Origin: Tolypothrix sp. PCC 7910
GTDB lineage: Bacteria > Cyanobacteriota > Cyanobacteriia > Cyanobacteriales > Nostocaceae
Direction: 5' to 3'
NCBI RefSeq assembly: GCF_011769525.1
Contig: NZ_CP050440.1
Span: forward strand, 6,325,501 to 6,389,500
DNA: 64,000 nt
This document shows positions 19,347 through 27,783 of this stretch, in pieces. The notes under the pieces are model-generated. The model made no database searches. It had not been told where the DNA came from and saw nothing but the letters and a program-made list of their open reading frames with translations. Both the position numbers and the translations under genes were made by a program. Position 1 is the stretch's first letter. The number at the start of each line of letters is the position of its first letter.

Positions 19347-19784
19347 TTATAACCATTCTTCTGTAAAAGTGTATTCTCCTGAACTCAAAACTGGAATCGG
19401 TTGTGGTTCATTTTTTACTGGAGTTGGTTGTTTAATCTGACAACTTTCACTAGAGTGGTTCTGTTCTTGATGGTGAAGCGATGAAAAGTGAGATTCAGCG
19501 TGATGTGCTGAAGCATGGACATTGCTTTCAACAATGTCGGATTGTGGTTGAACTAACTCAATATTTGAGAGTTGAGTATGGGAAGGTGATAAGGTAACGC
19601 GGGTAATCTTACCACCAAGGCGATTAATACCCTGAATCGTTTGAGATAAACAACTATAAGGAATTGTCTTGATGTACTTTGCCTTCCGCATTAATGCGCG
19701 ATGACAGCCCCCTATCACTTCAATTGTCACTTGGCAATCGCTATAGTCACTAAAATCGCCAGGATCAATTATTGTGGTTGCCAT
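19347..19784 (-). CDS. CpcD-like protein with a His-rich C-terminal extension
   Basis: 145 residues from the ATG at 19784, chosen because AAGGTGA lies just upstream; the frame opens 11 codons earlier. Residues about 18-68 form a CpcD-like fold (CQVTIEVIGG...YIKTIPYSCLSQTIQGINRLGGKITRV in outline), matching the capping-linker motif of the neighbour at 17445. The remainder, about 69-145, is an extension unlike normal CpcD. It has seven His between 90 and 110 (in SAHHAESHF and LHHQEQNH), then a Pro/Glu stretch and an aromatic end YTFTEEWL. It could be a specialised rod cap or a metal-responsive protein. Phycobilisome association is inferred only from the domain and neighbours. Confidence 0.65.
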   Translation of the reverse strand: MATTIIDPGDFSDYSDCQVTIEVIGGCHRALMRKAKYIKTIPYSCLSQTIQGINRLGGKITRVTLSPSHTQLSNIELVQPQSDIVESNVHASAHHAESHFSSLHHQEQNHSSESCQIKQPTPVKNEPQPIPVLSSGEYTFTEEWL

Positions 19785-19949
19785 ACAAATCACCTTGAAT
19801 TTCGATGCTATTAGCAACTTATCATCAACCTGAATCGATAGACAACCGAAGTATTAAGTAAATGAATTACATACTGTAATTAAAAGGCAACAGAAAAATC
19901 TCCATAATTAAAATTAGGGTGCAATTAAATTATGGGTTCTTAATTTTTC

Positions 19950-20429
19950 TTAATAAGGCGTACCGTCTTTATGGGTAAACTGCCACTTACCTTCTACAAG
20001 TAAAGCTTGAATATCGTCATCGGGATATGTACCTTCATCCCCTGGAGTGCGATCGCCTATTTCTAGGTATAAAACTTCCTCTGAGGTTTCGTTAATGAGG
20101 TTGTGTCCGTTCCCAGTCCCTGCCTTGAAGCCTGCACACATACCAGGTGAGAGTTGAGTTCGCCCTTCATCAGTTTGTAGCGTGGGGTTCCCCTGCAAAA
20201 TGTAGATGAACTCGTCTTGCTGAGAGTGAGCATGACGCAGGGCAGAAATTGCATTTGGCGCTAATCGTGTGAGATTGACACCAAAGTTTGTTATACCAAA
20301 TAAGTCGCCCAGGGGACGTTTCTCCCTACCCACCATGCGAGACGCAAACGGTTATGGATAGTTTGTCAGCTTAGTACGCAGTGGTGCTTCAGTGGCGATG
20401 ATAGCAATTGGATTAATCGGTGATGTCAT
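19950..20429 (-). pseudogene. Cupin-domain protein gene interrupted by an in-frame TAA
   Basis: From ATG 20427-20429 the minus strand reads MTSPINPIAIIATEAPLRTK, then LTNYP, then TAA (20352-20354), then PFASRMVGREKRPLGDLFG and on for 128 codons without a stop. The frame is continuous on both sides, so a single sense codon (Gln CAA is one step away) has become a stop. The 3' part has a complete cupin core (HAHSQQDEFIYILQG, then PGMCAGFKAGTGNGHNLIN). Translation may restart at the Met at 20334-20336, giving a 128-residue protein that still has the whole barrel. It could be a true pseudogene, a shortened functional gene or a base error. Confidence 0.7.
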
Positions 20430-20549
20430 AAAAATGCTCTAAAAACAGAAGATGAGGGCTAACATAATTATTATGCTGAAACAGGCAACATCGAAGGCGA
20501 TCGCACTTATGCAAGGAGTCAAGCGATCGCTCGATCATTCAGAGAAACG

Positions 20550-20741
20550 ATGATGCTAGATATGAATGGTATTGCTAGCTTTCAGGCGCTCCAATCTGAT
20601 GCTGAAACTGAACAAATTCCGGTTATTCTGTTAACTGCCATAGCACAAACGGCAGAAAAGCATCAGTTTCATGATTTGGGATTCTGTGGTGTAATTACCA
20701 AACCCTTGAACTCCCTAGAACTGAAAATTCTTTATTGGTAG
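20550..20741 (+). pseudogene. Remnant of a response-regulator receiver domain
   Basis: 63 residues matching only the C-terminal half of a receiver: MMLDMNGIASFQAL (usual MMPDMNG, with the Asp phosphoacceptor region missing), QIPVILLTAIAQTAEKHQF and GFCGVITKPLNSLEL (Lys switch region). The upstream sequence in this frame does not encode the acidic pocket or phosphoacceptor strand. It abuts the start of the complete regulator at 20750, suggesting a decayed regulator that once preceded it. Confidence 0.6.
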
Positions 20742-20749
20742 CTGCATCC

Positions 20750-22708
20750 ATGAAAATTTTGCTTGTAGAAGATGATGAGGTATTAATTAAGGTTCTGACC
20801 AAAATTTTGACAACCCAGAACTATATTGTAGATGTTGTCAAAGATGGGGAAATGGGCTGGACTTATGGCTCTACCTTTGAGTATGACCTCATATTACTGG
20901 ATATCATGCTGCCAAAGTTGGATGGCATTAGCTTATGCAAGCGTTTTCGGACACAAGGATACACTGTCCCGATTCTATTGCTGACAGCTCAAGATAACAT
21001 TACCGCCAAAGTACAAGGGTTAGATGCAGGTGCAGATGACTATGTTGTTAAACCCTTCGAGCAAGTAGAACTCATAGCCAGGATTCGCGCATTACTGAGG
21101 CGAGGAAGTAATAATCCTTTTCCCTTGCTAACTTGGGGGGATTTACTGCTGAATCCTAGTACTTGTGAAGTTACTTACAACGGCCGCCCCCTGAACCTGA
21201 CAACAATGGAATATGATTTGCTAGAACTGTTACTGCGGCAATGTCAGCATGTGTTTAGTAGTGAAGAACTTCTAGACAGATTATGGTCTTCAGAAGATTT
21301 TCCCTCTGAGGCTACAGTACGTTCCCATATTCGGCGGCTGCGGCACAAACTAGTGGCTGCAGGTGCCCCCCATGATTTTATTGCTACCATGCATGGACGG
21401 GGCTACTACCTGAAAGCACCTAACACCGAAGAAGTGAGCGATTTATCGGCAACACCTCCAGAGAATAATTCTCAAAGCGTTTCTACAATAGCTACATCTA
21501 GAGAAACCCAGAGCGATCGCCCACAGGATTTGATGCAGCCAGACTCGCAACAACAATACCTGGCATTTCTCAATGAGACTTGGACAAGGACTAAACCCCA
21601 AAGTCTTGACCAAATGGGTATTTTATTACAAACTGTTAGAGACTTACAAACCAATCAACTTACAGCCCAGCAACAAGTACAGGCGCAACAGGTGGTTCAC
21701 AAACTCGCAGGGACTTTGGGAATTTTTGGGCTAACTAAGACAATGCACATTGCACGGCAATTGGAGTATTGGTTAGGCGGTCGAGAACCACTGCAACCAA
21801 AACACGCACCATTAATGAAAACTCTGGTGACGGCTCTGCAGCAAGATATTGACCATACCACACTGATTCAAATGTCCCAGATTTCTGCTGGACAGTCACC
21901 GCTGTTGCTAATTATCAGTTCGGATACTGAGTTTAACCAGTCAATTGTAGCCGTAGCAGCAAGCCGAGGAATTCGCATTCAGATTGCTCCAGCCGCAGAT
22001 GTGGCTCAAGCCTTGCTGACAAACGAATCTGTTTTGGATGGTTTAGGAGAAGATCCTGATGTCATCCTGATGCGGTTACCCTCAATTCCATCTAGATCGG
22101 AACTTATCGATCAGCCTAACCCTGAGATCAGTAACTTTTGGGAGACATTGCAGACATTCGCACAACGTTACTCTAACTTGCCAATAGTCGTCATCGGCGA
22201 TCGCGGTGACATGGGCGATCGCTTAGAAGCAATGCGACGGGGTGGAAAACTTTTTTTAGTAACGCCAACTCCAGCAGAGCAGGTGATTGATACTGTAGTC
22301 AATTTATTACGAGATCCAGAAATTCCCAATAAGGTTATGATCCTTGATGACGATCAAGATTGGTTACGCACTCTCCCCACCTTGCTGAAACCCTGGGGAT
22401 TCAAGGTCACAACCCTTGCCGATCCGCAACAATTTTGGACAGTACTCCAAGCAGTTGCTCCCGATGCTTTGGTGTTAGATGTAAATATGCCACAAATCAA
22501 TGGATTTGAACTCTGCCAAATTCTCCGCAGCGATCCCCATTGGCAGCGTTTACCAGTATTATTTCTGAGTGTGCTAACAGATTCCACTACCCAGAATCAA
22601 GCTTTTGCTGTTGGTGGTGATGATTATCTGTGTAAACCTGTTAAAGGCGTGGAATTAGCTAACCGGATTCTGCGGCGGTTACAAAGAGTGAGAGCTTGGG
22701 CGAATTGA
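20750..22708 (+). CDS. Multidomain response regulator (REC-wHTH-Hpt-REC-like-REC)
   Basis: 652 residues from ATG 20750. The receiver is 1-118 (DD8-9, Asp51 in LILLDIMLPKLDG, Lys in YVVKPF). The OmpR-type winged helix is at about 125-225 (TMEYDLLELLLRQ, SEATVRSHIRRLRHKL, TMHGRGYYL). An Hpt-like helical domain at about 275-370 carries HKLAGTLGIFGL with a phosphotransfer His. A degenerate receiver spans about 385-515 (LLLIISSDTEFNQS) and a full receiver about 525-645 (ILDDDQDWLR, DALVLDVNMPQINGFEL, YLCKPV). This is a DNA-binding phosphorelay hub on one chain, a type found in filamentous cyanobacteria. No cognate kinase is adjacent, so partners are unknown. Confidence 0.88.
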   Translation: MKILLVEDDEVLIKVLTKILTTQNYIVDVVKDGEMGWTYGSTFEYDLILLDIMLPKLDGISLCKRFRTQGYTVPILLLTAQDNITAKVQGLDAGADDYVVKPFEQVELIARIRALLRRGSNNPFPLLTWGDLLLNPSTCEVTYNGRPLNLTTMEYDLLELLLRQCQHVFSSEELLDRLWSSEDFPSEATVRSHIRRLRHKLVAAGAPHDFIATMHGRGYYLKAPNTEEVSDLSATPPENNSQSVSTIATSRETQSDRPQDLMQPDSQQQYLAFLNETWTRTKPQSLDQMGILLQTVRDLQTNQLTAQQQVQAQQVVHKLAGTLGIFGLTKTMHIARQLEYWLGGREPLQPKHAPLMKTLVTALQQDIDHTTLIQMSQISAGQSPLLLIISSDTEFNQSIVAVAASRGIRIQIAPAADVAQALLTNESVLDGLGEDPDVILMRLPSIPSRSELIDQPNPEISNFWETLQTFAQRYSNLPIVVIGDRGDMGDRLEAMRRGGKLFLVTPTPAEQVIDTVVNLLRDPEIPNKVMILDDDQDWLRTLPTLLKPWGFKVTTLADPQQFWTVLQAVAPDALVLDVNMPQINGFELCQILRSDPHWQRLPVLFLSVLTDSTTQNQAFAVGGDDYLCKPVKGVELANRILRRLQRVRAWAN

Positions 22709-23261
22709 TTATGGGGCATGGGGCATTGGGCATGGGGCATTGGGCATTGGGCATTGGAAAGACAGATTTTCAAGTTTGGGTGTGCCAAAACCTGGTGTGA
22801 ATGGCCGACTTGAAGGAGTCATTGGTCATTGGGTATTGGGTAATGCTGATCGCTCTCTACTGTGATCGCTTGAAAGTTTCTGGGGAAAGCTAGGAAAGGC
22901 GGGACAGATTCGCGGTCTATCCCGGCATGTTGTTAACGGAAACGGAAAAACAAATGAGTGATGGATTTGTGTTAGGTGATAGCGATGTCCTCTCTATGGG
23001 AATCGATAAAAATTTCGCAAAAACTACAACCTCGACGGTAAAGGAGGTTAAGCAAGGGATAGGGTGTCTGCGATGGTTGCGCTTTGGGAACCACGGGAAT
23101 GAAAGATTGGGCTCTGGGTGGTCTGCATCTGTGGAATGTGAGGCTGCGGCTGTTACAGATGAATACGATGCCAGCTTTTGATCAGCCAATTTATCTTACA
23201 AAATCGGTAATAAGCTGTCACACATTTAAGTTGCATAATTAAATGTATTTTAGTTTAAAAT
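22709..23261. other. Repeat-rich intergenic; ambiguous small frame at 22927-23181
   Basis: Starts with GGGGCATTGGGCATTGG-type tandem repeats (22711-22757 and 22819-22843). A plus frame at 22927-23181 (84 codons, MLLTETEKQMSDGF...TDEYDASF) and an overlapping minus frame are both open. The plus translation looks slightly more protein-like and ends like a transposase-associated tail, but I cannot identify either. I leave it as possible remnant DNA. Confidence 0.35.
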
Positions 23262-23639
23262 ATGGTTTTTCAATATACCGATGCACTCGTTACCATAGCA
23301 ACAATTAATTTTGATAATTTAGTGAGTTTTTATACCAATCTTTTGGAGCAAAAACCAACAACATTACTCCCTAATGTTTACGCGGAGTTTCAACTTTCTG
23401 GTTTACGCTTAGGTATTTTTCAACCAAAAAACACACACCAGACCGAATTTGAAACTACAGCCAAAAGTAAGATAAGTTTGTGTTTAGAAGTAAGTAACTT
23501 AGAAATTGCGATCGCTCACCTTACCAATTTGGGCTATCCCCCACCTGGAGAGATTTCCGTCGCTTCCCACGGCAGAGAAATTTACGCTTACGATCCTGAT
23601 GGTAATCGCTTGATTTTACATCAAGGGATTGGGGATTAG
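23262..23639 (+). CDS. VOC/glyoxalase-like domain protein
   Basis: 125 residues with one vicinal-oxygen-chelate fold of two beta-alpha-beta modules. Module one has FDNLVSFYTNLLEQKP and an LRLGIF strand. Module two has ISLCLEVSNLEIAIAHLTNLGY and the closing EIYAYDPDGNRLILHQ motif, where Glu is the usual metal ligand. Known members include glyoxalase I, dioxygenases and resistance proteins. The first-module His ligand is not evident, so enzymatic class cannot be assigned. The gene is followed directly by a dispersed repeat. Confidence 0.75.
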   Translation: MVFQYTDALVTIATINFDNLVSFYTNLLEQKPTTLLPNVYAEFQLSGLRLGIFQPKNTHQTEFETTAKSKISLCLEVSNLEIAIAHLTNLGYPPPGEISVASHGREIYAYDPDGNRLILHQGIGD

Positions 23640-23640
23640 G

Positions 23641-23790
23641 GACTGGGGAACTCGGGGCCCCCTCTGGGGATAAGGGGTAATGGGGATTTGGGGATAAAGG
23701 AGATGAGGAAGCAGGGGAGAAATTTCTATTACCAATTACCCATTACCAATGCCCAATGCCCCATGCCCCAATAACAAATGACAAAGGACA
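23641..23790. repeat. Dispersed G-rich/C-rich inverted spacer repeat, copy A
   Basis: Bases 23644-23686 are identical over 43 bases to 45408-45450 (beginning TGGGGAACTCGGGGCCCCCT). Both copies lie immediately after a stop codon and both are followed by a C-rich arm (ATTACCCATTACCAATGCCC, then CCATGCCCCA) that can pair with the G-rich arm. Confidence 0.75.
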
Positions 23791-23798
23791 AATAACCA

Positions 23799-24680
23799 AT
23801 GGCTTTAACTCAAAACTATAAATTAAATGTGATCCAATGGTATCCCGGTCACATTGCTAAGGCGGAAAAGAATTTAAAAGAACAGCTAAAGCGGGTAGAT
23901 GTAGTACTGGAGGTACGAGATGCACGTATTCCTTTGGCGACGCATCACCCGCAAATAGAAGAGTGGGTGGGAAGTAAAACGCGGTTATTAGTAATGAACC
24001 GCTTGGATATGATTTCTCCCCAAGTGCGATCGCTTTGGATAGACTGGTTTAAACGCCAAGGTGAGGTAGCTTTTTTTACTAATGCTCAACAGGGTCAAGG
24101 TGTAACAGCAGTGTTAAAAGCAGCACAAGCTGCTGGGGTAGAATTGAATAAAAGACGACGCGATCGCGGGATGTTACCTCGTCCTGTGCGCGCTGTAGTA
24201 ATTGGTTTTCCTAACGTTGGTAAATCAGCTTTAATTAATCGGCTTTTAGGAAAAAGAGTAGTAGAAAGTGCAGCACGTCCGGGGGTGACTCGTCAACTGC
24301 GGTGGGTGAGGATTTCTGACCAATTAGAATTATTAGATGCTCCTGGCGTTATTCCCCTCAAGTTGGAAAACCAAGAAGCAGCATTAAAATTAGCTATTTG
24401 TGATGATATTGGCGAAGCGTCTTACGATAATCAACTAGTAGCAGCAGAATTAGTAAATATACTGAATTACCTTCAAGATGTAGCTACAGATTTATTACCA
24501 ACTAAACCTTTGGAAGCACGCTATGAACTTGACTCTTCGCCCCACACAGGCGAAGCATATTTACACGCTTTAGCAGAACATCGCTATAAAGGCGATGTCG
24601 AAAGAGCCGCCAGACATCTTTTAACAGATTATCGTAAAGGTTTAATGGGCGAAATTCCCTTAGAATTACCTCCCAATTAG
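23799..24680 (+). CDS. rbgA: Ribosome biogenesis GTPase YlqF/RbgA
   Basis: 293 residues with the circularly permuted G-motif order of YlqF/YawG GTPases. G4 NRLD is at 67-70 (usual NKxD), G1 GFPNVGKS at 136-143, G2 Thr164 in PGVTR, and G3 DAPG at 180-183. The N-terminal WYPGHIAKA motif and the C-terminal helical domain (AYLHALAEHRYKGDVERAARHLLTDYRKG) are characteristic. Known role in the family: late assembly of the 50S subunit. Arg replaces Lys in G4, a conservative change seen in some members. It sits between repeat-filled spacers and is probably monocistronic. Confidence 0.92.
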   Translation: MALTQNYKLNVIQWYPGHIAKAEKNLKEQLKRVDVVLEVRDARIPLATHHPQIEEWVGSKTRLLVMNRLDMISPQVRSLWIDWFKRQGEVAFFTNAQQGQGVTAVLKAAQAAGVELNKRRRDRGMLPRPVRAVVIGFPNVGKSALINRLLGKRVVESAARPGVTRQLRWVRISDQLELLDAPGVIPLKLENQEAALKLAICDDIGEASYDNQLVAAELVNILNYLQDVATDLLPTKPLEARYELDSSPHTGEAYLHALAEHRYKGDVERAARHLLTDYRKGLMGEIPLELPPN

Positions 24681-24872
24681 AGCAATTTTGGATTGGGGAC
24701 ATTGGTAATGGGTAATGGGCAATGTTAAGCTCATCCCACCCCTAAAAGGTTGGCAATGCAATCTAAATAATGCGATCGCACCCAGAAAACCTTATTTTCT
24801 CTCTCGTTTAATTGGGGGTATGGGGCATTATTGGCTTTTCCCATGTCCAATGCCCCATGCCCCATCCCCTAA
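24681..24872. repeat. Spacer with G-rich and C-rich repeat arms
   Basis: GGTAATGGGTAATGGGCAAT at about 24705-24724 and CCAATGCCCCATGCCCCAT at about 24848-24866 form an inverted pair across a short unique segment with one HIP1 site. Same repeat family as at 23641 and 45401. Confidence 0.6.
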
Positions 24873-25526
24873 TTACGGAGTAGTACTTGGTGTTGGGGTG
24901 CTGGTTGAAGCTCCAGGATTAGCAACAGATTGAGCCTGTTGCAAGTGGTCTTGGAGGATGGGTAATGTTTGTGCGGCAAATGCTTTCACATCTGCATCTT
25001 GTCCTTCTTGAGCTTCACGTTGAAACAAGGCTACAGTTTTTTCATGATCTTGAACCATGTGGTTCATGTATTGGCGATCAAAGTTACGCCCGGAAAGCTT
25101 TGTTAACTGTTGTTTAACTTGCTGATGTTCGCTGTTAAGAGTGGTTGGTAACGTCACACCTTTTTGCTTTGCTAGCTGCTGAAGCTGACTATTTGCTTGG
25201 GTATGCTCTTGAACCATGCGCTGTGCATATTGTTTGACTGTATTGTTAGCGCCACGTTGTGATGCAAGTTGTCCTAGTTGAACTTCTGCTAAACCACCTT
25301 GAGCAGCTTCAGTCATAAACGCCCTATCAGCAGAACTGAGGTTATTTTGCCCTGCAGTAGTAGGTGATGTGGTTGGTGATGTAGTTTCAGTTGTTTGTAC
25401 AGGCTGAGTTGTACCAGACGGGGCTTCTGATGTATTTTGGTCTTGCTGGGCAGTAGGAGCACAAGCAGTAGCTAGAGATATAGAGATTGCTACTAAACCG
25501 GTAGAGAGTATTTTGTTAAGCATCAT
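24873..25526 (-). CDS. DUF4142 ferritin-like lipoprotein
   Basis: 217 residues from ATG 25526, supported by AAAGGAAACATTG upstream. An N-terminal signal with lipobox-like SLATAC suggests a lipid-anchored periplasmic protein. A Thr/Ser/Pro-rich linker (about 27-60) is followed by the DUF4142 helical bundle (about 62-200: DRAFMTEAAQGGLAEVQLGQLA, QYAQRMVQEHTQANSQL, FDRQYMNHMVQDHEKTVALF), with the recurrent EH...DH acidic/His pairs of this family. The function in bacteria is not settled; a stress-related envelope role is often suggested. The tail is low-complexity Pro/Ser/Thr. It is separated by 67 bases from the DJ-1/PfpI gene on the same strand, so cotranscription is possible. Confidence 0.82.
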   Translation of the reverse strand: MMLNKILSTGLVAISISLATACAPTAQQDQNTSEAPSGTTQPVQTTETTSPTTSPTTAGQNNLSSADRAFMTEAAQGGLAEVQLGQLASQRGANNTVKQYAQRMVQEHTQANSQLQQLAKQKGVTLPTTLNSEHQQVKQQLTKLSGRNFDRQYMNHMVQDHEKTVALFQREAQEGQDADVKAFAAQTLPILQDHLQQAQSVANPGASTSTPTPSTTP

Positions 25527-25593
25527 CAATGTTTCCTTTAATCAAGCTGTAGTTTGTAGTCATGAAAGCGATCGCACTGTTAACAACCCACGA

Positions 25594-26160
25594 TTAACGT
25601 GAGCTAGATCCCGCCGGTGTAAACTGTGCAAATAGATTCAACATTTCTTGATTGAATGCGGGGATATCATCTGGTTGGCGGCTTGTCACCCAGTTTTTAT
25701 CTACAACAACTTCCCGATCCAGCCAGTTACCACCTGCATTACGGATGTCATCTTGAATTGTGTAATAACTAGTTAAGGTGCGTCCTTTTACCAAGTTGGC
25801 AGAAATTAATTCCCAAGGTGCATGACAAATAGCAGCGAATGGCTTCCCATTTTCCTGCATTTTTTGCAGGAAAGATTGCACCTTTGTCCCCATTCTTAGC
25901 GTATCTGCATTAAGCGCCCCACCAGGCAATAACACCGCATCATATTCGCTGGCTTGTGCTTCATCAATCAGGCGATCAACACTCACACTTATTCCTTTAT
26001 CATGATGCCGAAACTCTTGGATTTGTCCTGATTTTGTCGAGAGAATTTCTACTCTTGCACCAGCTTCTTTAAGCGCTCGTACAGGTTCTATAAGTTCTGG
26101 TTCTTCAAAGCCATCGGTTACTAAAACTGCAACTCTAAAATTTGGTAATTCAGCAATCAT
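25594..26160 (-). CDS. DJ-1/PfpI family protein
   Basis: 188 residues covering a complete type-1 glutamine-amidotransferase-like fold. Landmarks are VTDGFEEPEL (acidic residue facing the nucleophile), YDAVLLPGGALNADTLR, and the nucleophile elbow AAICHAPWELI with Cys112-His113. The C-terminal SRQPDDIPAFNQEML is typical of the PfpI/YhbO stress subfamily. Known activities: deglycase/glyoxalase-like or chaperone-like, and sometimes protease. SD AAGGTAGACATT precedes the ATG. It is upstream of the DUF4142 gene on the same strand; the pair looks like a general stress operon. Confidence 0.88.
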   Translation of the reverse strand: MIAELPNFRVAVLVTDGFEEPELIEPVRALKEAGARVEILSTKSGQIQEFRHHDKGISVSVDRLIDEAQASEYDAVLLPGGALNADTLRMGTKVQSFLQKMQENGKPFAAICHAPWELISANLVKGRTLTSYYTIQDDIRNAGGNWLDREVVVDKNWVTSRQPDDIPAFNQEMLNLFAQFTPAGSSSR

Positions 26161-26657
26161 AATGTCTACCTTTTGAGCGATGATTTCACTAATGCGAAAG
26201 AAAATTTTGTCTTAGCAAAGAATTCTGATTTGCTAAAGTTGTTTCTAAACTAGGCGCGCAATAGATAAAGCTCATGCTGTTAAATATTGATTGCACATGG
26301 TTTCTACCTGAATTTATTCAGGAGCTTCTATGCCAGACGCGCGAGGGAAATATCTTTTGAACTTTTGTGAATGGAAACCCTATTAGCTTAGATTTAGGGT
26401 TCCTGTTTCAGCCTTTGTCTTAGGATAGATTTTATTTGCTCACGTACAATCAATAGGAATCAAATCGGATTCCTGTAAAAATCCCCGTATCATGTAGCGT
26501 ATGTGAAATTTAAGCCGTAAAGCACAAAAAGCTGTGCCACAGGTGCCGTACTCTCGCTGTTAACGCACCCTTGAATTTTAAAAATCAAATATATCAACAT
26601 GGTAAAGGTAAAAGGAAAAAGGTTTTAGCCAATTACCAATTACCAATTACCAATTCT
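26161..26657. repeat. Intergenic with diverged MITE-like repeat, copy 3 (26455-26592)
   Basis: AGGAATC and GATTCCT (26455-26474) form a short palindrome matching the terminus of the family at 1761 and 18839. GCCGTACTCTCGCTGTTAAC with GCACC follows, and AAAATCAAATAT ends it. CCAATTACCAATTACCAATT repeats follow at about 26630-26653. No gene recognised. Confidence 0.5.
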
Positions 26658-27533
26658 CTACTTCAAATATTTCTGCAACAACAATCCTAATTTTTCTTTT
26701 GTCGCTGTTGGTGCTTTATCCAACTGAGTCAAAATCGCATACTTCAAAGCCGAATGTGCATCGCTAGCAGGTGGATTTTCACTTAAGCGACGTACAGTTT
26801 CTTGAATTACCTTTTGAGCATTAACTGCATTACGCTGTAAATTTCTAATCACCATTTCCACTGTGACACTATCGTGATCGGGATGCCAACAATCGTAATC
26901 TGTTACCAGTGCTAAAGTTGCATAGGCAATTTCTGCTTCCCTAGCTAACTTTGCTTCGGGTAAATTTGTCATACCAATTACTGTTGCGCCCCAACTGCGG
27001 TAAAGATTTGATTCCGCTTTGGTGGAAAATGCTGGCCCTTCCATGCATACATAAGTGCCACCGCGATGCAGAGTTACTTCTGGTAAATTCAAAGATGCGA
27101 TCGCATCTGCTAAGACACCAGCCAAGTTATGACAAACCGGATCGCCAAAGGCAATATGAGCTACAATCCCTTCACCAAAAAACGTTGAAATCCGGTTTTT
27201 TGTTCTGTCAATAAATTGGTCGGGAATTACCATATCTAGTGGTTTGGCTTCTGCTTTTAGTGAACCCACCGCACTAGCTGAAATTAAGTACTTTACACCT
27301 AATTGCTTCATGGCATAGATATTGGCACGAAATGGCAACTCTGATGGCAATAACGTATGATTGCGACCATGACGAGCCAAAAAAGCTACTTTAGTGCCAT
27401 CTAATCTCCCCAAAATTAACGCATCAGAAGGTGAACCAAACGGCGTATCTACTTGCACTTCTTCTATATCTTTGAGTGCATCCATTTTGTAAAGACCACT
27501 GCCACCAATAATCCCAATTTGCGCTTCTGCCAT
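26658..27533 (-). CDS. mtnP: 5'-methylthioadenosine phosphorylase
   Basis: 291 residues, the usual MTAP length. Landmarks: [14 protein letters not shown] (phosphate loop), [53 protein letters not shown] (substrate pocket with Met preceding Glu-Gly-Pro) and [18 protein letters not shown], then LVTDYDCWH. The reaction cleaves methylthioadenosine with phosphate to adenine and methylthioribose-1-phosphate in methionine salvage. No other salvage genes adjoin. Monocistronic, divergent from the HAD gene. Confidence 0.93.
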   Translation of the reverse strand: MAEAQIGIIGGSGLYKMDALKDIEEVQVDTPFGSPSDALILGRLDGTKVAFLARHGRNHTLLPSELPFRANIYAMKQLGVKYLISASAVGSLKAEAKPLDMVIPDQFIDRTKNRISTFFGEGIVAHIAFGDPVCHNLAGVLADAIASLNLPEVTLHRGGTYVCMEGPAFSTKAESNLYRSWGATVIGMTNLPEAKLAREAEIAYATLALVTDYDCWHPDHDSVTVEMVIRNLQRNAVNAQKVIQETVRRLSENPPASDAHSALKYAILTQLDKAPTATKEKLGLLLQKYLK

Positions 27534-27783
27534 GATAATTAACCTATCCTTTCCAAAGCTGCCAAGTTATTTTACCGAAAAGGCAACTCTCATAGCAGTC
27601 AGACAATTTTGGATTTTAGATGGATTTCAAGGATAAATCTGCTTTCTCTCTACAATCAAAGAATAATTGCTCAATAAAATAGCAACTAAAAATGAGTAAT
27701 TTAACCAAGATTAAATCTAAACTTAAAAAAATCATATACACTATGTAAATAAACTTAACAATTATTTAAATAATACCGAAACC

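Noticed and set aside
22927-23181. 84-codon frame as a TnpB/transposase tail
   Set aside because: I could not match specific zinc-ribbon or DDE motifs, and the opposite strand is also open over the same bases; left as ambiguous.
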